Of a DNA stretch of 64,000 nucleotides, positions 59,835 to 64,000 are shown piece after piece (the first letter of the stretch is position 1; the number at the start of each line of letters is the position of its first letter). Both the position numbers and the translations under genes were made by a program. The DNA is from Acrocarpospora macrocephala (GTDB lineage Bacteria; Actinomycetota; Actinomycetes; Streptosporangiales; Streptosporangiaceae). The notes beneath the pieces were generated by a model, which saw only the letters and a list, made by a program, of their open reading frames with translations, was not told where the DNA came from and ran no database searches. The stretch is from contig NZ_BLAE01000036.1 in assembly GCF_009687865.1 (NCBI RefSeq), positions 124,001 through 188,000 on the forward strand. The letters are read 5' to 3'.

Positions 59835-60974
59835 ATGAAACCCTCCATTCGCACGCTGGCCGCGGCCGGCCTCCTCACGCTGACCGCCGCCTGCGGCGGG
59901 GACACCACCGAGGCGGCGGCCCCGCAGGCCGCGCCGACGGTGACCACCGGCGTCTCGCTCAAGGGCGTCTGCCCCGACACGATCTCCATCCAGCTGAGCT
60001 GGTTCCCCGAAGCCGAGTACGGCGGGATGTACCAGCTCATCGGCCCCGGCGGCACCCTCGACGCCAAGACCGGCGTGTACAAAGGCCCGCTGGCCGACAC
60101 CGGGGTGAACGTGGAGGTGCGGGCGGGCGGCCCGCTCACCGGCAACGACCAGGTGACCGCGCAGCTGTACAAGGACGACTCGCTGTTCATGGGCATGCTG
60201 GCCACCGATGAGGCGATCCAGAACTCCAAGGAGCAGCCGACGGTCGCGGTCATGAGCTACTTCGACAAGGATCCGCAGATCCTGATGTACAACCCGGAGA
60301 AGTTCGACTTCAAGTCGATCGCGGACATCGGCAAGACGGACACGCCGGTGCTGTACTTCGAGGGCTCGACCTACATGGAGTATCTCGTCGGCTCAGGCCA
60401 GCTCAAGAAGAGCCAGGTGGACGGGTCCTACCAGGGCAGCGCCGACCGGTGGGTGGCCTCCGACGGCGGGGTGGTGCAGTCGGGGCTGGCCAGCGCCGAG
60501 CCGTACAAGTACGGCAGCGAGACCCGCGGCTGGAACAAGCCCGTCAGCACGCTGCTCGTGTACGACGCCGGCTACGTGAACTACGCCAGCTCGCTGTCGA
60601 TGCGGCCGGAGCTGGTGACGCAGTACGACGCCTGCCTCAAGGAGTTCGTGCCGATGATGCAGCGGGCGTGGGTGGACTTCCTGAAGAACCCGGGCCCCAT
60701 CTCCGCCAAGATCACCGAGATGAACCAGGAGATCGGCGAGTTCTGGCAGACCAGCGAGGGCCTGAACGCCGCCGCGGTCAAGACGATCCTGGACCGGCAG
60801 CTCGCGGCCAACGACTCCACCGGCACCATCGGCCGCTTCGACGAGACCCGCGTGCAGAAGATGATCGACATCCTGTCGCCGATCTTCGCCGCGCAGAACA
60901 AGGCGCTCAAGGACGGGCTCAAGCCTTCCGACATCTTCACCAACAAGTACGTCAAGGACGGCATCGGCCTCTAA
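59835..60974 (+). CDS. ABC transporter substrate-binding lipoprotein (NMT1/THI5-like)
   Basis: A 379-aa lipoprotein (lipobox TAAC, Cys20) of the NMT1/SsuA fold: TISIQLSWFPEAEYGGMYQL matches receptors for pyrimidine-type or other N-heterocyclic compounds (HMP precursor receptors have LDWxPNxxHxG). LDRQLAANDSTGTIGRFDET is part of the C-terminal domain. It completes the importer of this locus. Ligand inferred to be an aromatic N-compound. Confidence 0.88.
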   Translation: MKPSIRTLAAAGLLTLTAACGGDTTEAAAPQAAPTVTTGVSLKGVCPDTISIQLSWFPEAEYGGMYQLIGPGGTLDAKTGVYKGPLADTGVNVEVRAGGPLTGNDQVTAQLYKDDSLFMGMLATDEAIQNSKEQPTVAVMSYFDKDPQILMYNPEKFDFKSIADIGKTDTPVLYFEGSTYMEYLVGSGQLKKSQVDGSYQGSADRWVASDGGVVQSGLASAEPYKYGSETRGWNKPVSTLLVYDAGYVNYASSLSMRPELVTQYDACLKEFVPMMQRAWVDFLKNPGPISAKITEMNQEIGEFWQTSEGLNAAAVKTILDRQLAANDSTGTIGRFDETRVQKMIDILSPIFAAQNKALKDGLKPSDIFTNKYVKDGIGL

Positions 60975-61000
60975 GGCCCATCCCCAGGAAGGAGAAGCAC

Positions 61001-62233
61001 GTGGACACCGTGCTTGACGACAAGATCCGCGCCCGCGCCGCGGAGATCCTCCTCGACGTGGAGCGGTGCACCGACCCGGTGCAGTCCGCGCAGCTCCTGC
61101 CCCGCCAGGTCTACACCAGCCAGGACTTCTTCGAGTTCGAGAAGCAGGCCATCTTCGGCCGCGAATGGCTGTGCGTCGCGCACGTCAACGAGATCCCCAA
61201 CCCCGGGGACCAGCTCCCGATGACGATCTTCGACGAGCCGATCGTGGTGCTCCGCGACCTCAGCGGCGAGATCCGGACGCTGTCCACGATCTGCCAGCAC
61301 CGCGGGCACCCGATCTTCGACGGGCTGAACGCCCGGGAGGCCGAGGCGCCCTGCCTGAACGGCACCAAGCTGGTCTGCCCGTACCACAACTGGGCGTTCG
61401 GTCTGGACGGCAAGCTGGTCGCGGCCCCGCAGATGACCGAGACCGTGCCGCTGAAGGACCTGCGCCGGTTCGTCCGGCTGCCGGCCGTGCGCACCGAGAT
61501 CTTCCACGGCCTGGTGTTCGTGAACTTCGACCCGGACGCCCGCCCGCTCGCCCCCACCTTGGCCAAGCTGGACGCCGAGCTGGCCACGTTCGGGCTGGAC
61601 GAGCTGGTGCCGATGCCCGCCTCGATGCGCCGCGACCTGCCGTGGAACTGGAAGATCCATCACGACAACGCGCTGGAGCCGTACCACACCGCGTTCGTGC
61701 ACAAGGGCGTGCACGAGAGCGCGCCGTCGCGGCTGGCGGAGTTCGGCGAGTTCGACCCGGGCGACGGGCAGATCATGCACCCGACGTACCTGGTCAGCGA
61801 GGAGGCCAGCCTCGGCGACGCGGCCGACGGCAGGCGGCGCACGCCGGGCATCCCCGGCCTGACCGAGGAGCAGCGCAGGCGGGTGATGTTCGCGTCGGTG
61901 CCGCCGCTGATCTTCGGTATCTTCCAGCCGACGTTCGTCAGCCTGTCGTTCGTGCTGCCCACCTCGGCCCGGACGATCGACCTGCGCCGGGTCAACCTGT
62001 ACCCGAAGTCGGCGGTCGAGGTGCCCGGCTTCGAGGAGATCTACGCCGAGCAGCTCAAGCGCAAGGCGGTGGCGATCGAGCAGGACGCCGTCACCACCGA
62101 GGCGCTGCAGCGCGGGTACGAGTCCAGGTTCGCGCCGCGCGGGCCGCTGGCCAAGCTGGAGACCACGATCCCGCAGATGAACGCCTGGCTGCTCACCCGC
62201 TACCAGGCCGCGCTGGGGGCCACCGGTGGGTGA
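61001..62233 (+). CDS. Rieske non-heme iron oxygenase, alpha subunit
   Basis: A 410-aa ring-hydroxylating oxygenase chain. The Rieske ligands are Cys98-x-His100 and Cys126-x2-His129 (ICQHRGHP, CPYHNW); 25 residues lie between the pairs, 8-10 more than usual. The catalytic domain has DNALEPYHTAFVH (His229, His234, Asn223/Asp222) as mononuclear iron ligands; an Asp further on should complete it. GTG 61001 with AAGGAG upstream is the start. No ferredoxin or reductase gene is in the operon, so electrons must come from elsewhere. Likely hydroxylation or demethylation of the imported compound. Confidence 0.92.
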   Translation: MDTVLDDKIRARAAEILLDVERCTDPVQSAQLLPRQVYTSQDFFEFEKQAIFGREWLCVAHVNEIPNPGDQLPMTIFDEPIVVLRDLSGEIRTLSTICQHRGHPIFDGLNAREAEAPCLNGTKLVCPYHNWAFGLDGKLVAAPQMTETVPLKDLRRFVRLPAVRTEIFHGLVFVNFDPDARPLAPTLAKLDAELATFGLDELVPMPASMRRDLPWNWKIHHDNALEPYHTAFVHKGVHESAPSRLAEFGEFDPGDGQIMHPTYLVSEEASLGDAADGRRRTPGIPGLTEEQRRRVMFASVPPLIFGIFQPTFVSLSFVLPTSARTIDLRRVNLYPKSAVEVPGFEEIYAEQLKRKAVAIEQDAVTTEALQRGYESRFAPRGPLAKLETTIPQMNAWLLTRYQAALGATGG

Positions 62234-62720
62234 GCCGGGCGAGGCGCTGCTGGCGCGGCTGGATCTGCTGGAGTCACGGCACGAGATCGAGCAGCTCATG
62301 GTGGCGTACATGGCCGCGGCCGACCGCAAGGAGGACAAGGGCCACCATGTGAGCGTGCTGTTCACCGAGGACGGCCGCTGGGAGAGCGTGGGCCCGCACG
62401 GCAACCCCGGCTGGGCGGCCGTCGGCCGACCTGCGCTGGTGCGGAAGTTCGACCGCAACGTCGACCGGATGCCGTTCGCGGCGCACTTCCTGACCAACGG
62501 CGCCGTCGAGGTGGACGGCGACGCCGCGCGCGGCCGGTGGATGTACTTCCAGGCGTGCACCTACCGCGGCGACCAGCCGCTGTGGATCGCGGGGAGCTAC
62601 GACAACGAGTTCCGCCGCGAGGACGGCCGGTGGCTCATCTCGCATCTGCGCGTGCACAACTTCTTCACCACGCCCTTCGACAAGGGCTGGGTGGCCGTTC
62701 CCCACATGGAGACCCCTTGA
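62226..62720 (+). CDS. NTF2-like (SnoaL-type) protein
   Basis: A 164-aa alpha+beta-cone protein: LLESRHEIEQLMVAYMAAAD, then VSVLFTEDGRWESVG and the last strand WLISHLRVHNFFTTPF. Such SnoaL_4 proteins are isomerases, hydratases or the small (beta) subunit of Rieske oxygenases. Lying right after the Rieske alpha gene (8-base overlap), the beta-like or a following ring-modifying role is plausible. Confidence 0.82.
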   Translation: MGEPGEALLARLDLLESRHEIEQLMVAYMAAADRKEDKGHHVSVLFTEDGRWESVGPHGNPGWAAVGRPALVRKFDRNVDRMPFAAHFLTNGAVEVDGDAARGRWMYFQACTYRGDQPLWIAGSYDNEFRREDGRWLISHLRVHNFFTTPFDKGWVAVPHMETP

Positions 62721-63031
62721 TGAGTTATCGGCACCAGATCCTGCGCAACCTCAGATACGGCGCGTTGCCCGCGTTCATGAAGCTGCAGCGGGAGAAGAAC
62801 GAGTTGTACGTGGCCGAGGGCCTCACGCCGTACCGGGTGTGGGCGCCCGCGTTCGGCGGGCTGCACCATATGGTGCTGGAGGCGGAGTTCCCGACGATGG
62901 CGGAGTTCGAGCGGCAGCACGTCACCGCCAAGAGCGTCGCCCGGGTGGCGGAGATCAACGCGGCTCAGCTCGAGTACGTCATCGAGGGCAGCGCCGAGGA
63001 TCGCCTGCAACGCCTCGGCCTGGACGCGTGA
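62720..63031 (+). CDS. Small NIPSNAP-like/dimeric alpha-beta barrel protein
   Basis: A 103-aa protein with LPAFMKLQREKNELYVAEGL and HHMVLEAEFPTMAEFERQHV, the pattern of NIPSNAP or EthD-like dimeric barrels. It overlaps the SnoaL-like stop by one base (TGATG) and ends the operon. Members are monooxygenases, isomerases or binding proteins; no catalytic residue can be named. Confidence 0.7.
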   Translation: MSYRHQILRNLRYGALPAFMKLQREKNELYVAEGLTPYRVWAPAFGGLHHMVLEAEFPTMAEFERQHVTAKSVARVAEINAAQLEYVIEGSAEDRLQRLGLDA

Positions 63032-63034
63032 GAG

Positions 63035-64000
63035 TCAACTTTCGCGGACGCTGTACCAGATGTTGTTGCCTTTGGCCAGGTCGGCGATGGCCTTGAAGAG
63101 GCTCGCCGAGGCGAGGACTTCCCAAGGGATCAGTAATAGCCATGCCCTGAGTGACGAGTGTGCGCGAACCAGCGGATCGGACGCCGTGCACAGCAGTCTG
63201 GTGAGCTCGGCAAGAAGGAGTACGGACAGGAGCACCGTCGCGCTCAGGGCGAAAGGGGAAAGGACTAAAAGTATCGGGATAAGGAGCCTGGTCGCAATAC
63301 TCACCAGTGCCATCCAGGCAAGTCTGCGCGCTCGCCCGCTCAGCCTGTTTCTATTGGATATCAGCCTTTGGAGCTCGCCCCGGGACCAGCGGCTGCGCTG
63401 CATGATCGCCAGCCGCACATTCGTGCCGGGCGACTCCCGCGAGGCCGTGCGGACGAAGCCCAGCTTGAATCCTTGCTCGATAAATCTGAGACCCCATTCA
63501 TATGACTCCTCCGCGCCCGTATCCAGGAACGGGCGCGCGCTGTTCCAGGTGGTACGCCGACCGTAGACCGAGCTCCCTTCGACGACGTGCACGCCAAGCC
63601 ACCGGTTCAGGCCACGCTGGGAGGAGCACCACGTGCTGTCCTCCAGTGCCCGAATCTGTGAGAACAGCCCGGCACCACCAGCGCTGACCTCTGCTGCCTG
63701 GACCAGGTCGTATCCCTCGACCTCAAGTGCGAATACGGCCTCACGCAGCTGATCCGGCCCTGGTACGACGTCGGCATCGAGGATCCCGATCACTTCTGCC
63801 TCGGAGAGATCGAATACTTGATTAAGGGCATGACCTTTCGGTGATACAGATGGCAGGACTTTGAGATGCCAGTTCAACCGCCCGTCCTGGTTGTATCTTC
63901 GTATCATCGATTCTGCGTGCTTGACATCCTGTTCCTGTTCACTGGAGACCACCCAGACGAGTTCTAGGAGATCGCACGGATAGGACAGTCGCTGCTGCCC
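63035..64000 (-). CDS. Family 2 glycosyltransferase, 5'-truncated at the window edge
   Basis: 322 codons of the C-terminal part are in the window; the frame stays open to base 64000 (YPCDLLELVWVVSSEQEQD). Key residues are present: DxD in GILDADVVPGP, the acceptor block EESYEWGLRFIEQGFKLGFV and the (Q/R)xxRW motif in QRSRWSRGELQ. Two to three membrane helices follow (LLIPILLVLSPFALSATVLL, LRAWLLLIPWEVLASASLF). It is a processive-type membrane glycosyltransferase for a polysaccharide or glycolipid. It uses rarer codons and has lower GC than its neighbours. It is convergent with the catabolic operon and unrelated to it. Confidence 0.88.
   Translation of the reverse strand, partial: GQQRLSYPCDLLELVWVVSSEQEQDVKHAESMIRRYNQDGRLNWHLKVLPSVSPKGHALNQVFDLSEAEVIGILDADVVPGPDQLREAVFALEVEGYDLVQAAEVSAGGAGLFSQIRALEDSTWCSSQRGLNRWLGVHVVEGSSVYGRRTTWNSARPFLDTGAEESYEWGLRFIEQGFKLGFVRTASRESPGTNVRLAIMQRSRWSRGELQRLISNRNRLSGRARRLAWMALVSIATRLLIPILLVLSPFALSATVLLSVLLLAELTRLLCTASDPLVRAHSSLRAWLLLIPWEVLASASLFKAIADLAKGNNIWYSVRES

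Overview
The window is high-GC DNA with dense, tightly overlapped operons, many GTG/TTG starts, secreted proteins with long signal peptides, and at least nine genes whose start codon lies 6-7 bases after a TANNNT box (probable leaderless transcripts). This fits a filamentous actinomycete, perhaps of the Streptosporangiales (Nonomuraea/Actinomadura type); the family is an inference and the species cannot be read from the sequence. No rRNA, tRNA or CRISPR array is visible.

Layout. 1-11.4 kb is a divergent uptake/catabolism locus. On the minus strand are a truncated sugar-type binding protein and a TetR regulator translationally coupled to a three-subunit molybdenum hydroxylase (large, FAD and 2Fe-2S subunits). 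On the plus strand are a complete branched-chain/aromatic-type ABC transporter (livG-livF-livH-livM plus lipoprotein), a fumarylacetoacetase and a cupin. A palindrome sits in the shared promoter. 11.4-18 kb is a cell-surface region: two secreted proteins share a recently duplicated five-repeat WDGDG domain behind different N-terminal domains (lysozyme-like and M23 peptidase), followed by a membrane-tethered HTH protein, two small unknowns and a CBM2 protein. 18.3-20.1 kb is an rtcB-prfH pair, an RNA-repair/ribosome-rescue module. 20.2-22.7 kb has a membrane-anchored PstS-like sensor and a DUF4253 protein.

22.9-30.2 kb is the most unusual part. It holds unrelated small genes (cupin, LRR, HD, SHOCT, SUKH, a frame-disrupted gene, an 88-aa protein, DUF1963, DinB) in both orientations. 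The motif TCTGCCG, always on the same strand, lies between nearly every pair. A 30-bp and a 58-bp exact repeat share this core, and a dead tyrosine-recombinase tail lies at the left. It looks like a non-classical gene-cassette array.

30.2-51 kb is mixed chromosomal content: an ECF sigma factor with a membrane partner, a cobalamin-binding radical SAM protein, a divergent ctpJ/nmtR-like metal efflux pair, redox enzymes, a PadR-controlled aldehyde dehydrogenase with a perfect palindromic operator, a 940-aa membrane-anchored orphan, a TetR/MMPL pair, an aldo-keto reductase and regulators.

51.2-63 kb is a single GntR-controlled catabolic locus: a second molybdenum hydroxylase, a VOC protein, a compact gamma-glutamyltransferase-like protein, an aspartate-dehydrogenase-like protein, a three-component ABC importer, a Rieske oxygenase alpha subunit, an NTF2-like protein and a small ferredoxin-fold-like protein. 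The site GGATACAAWATCC lies exactly 16 bases upstream of both leading start codons. The whole looks like import, hydroxylation, ring oxygenation and side-chain cleavage of an unidentified N-containing compound. The window ends in a truncated GT2 glycosyltransferase.
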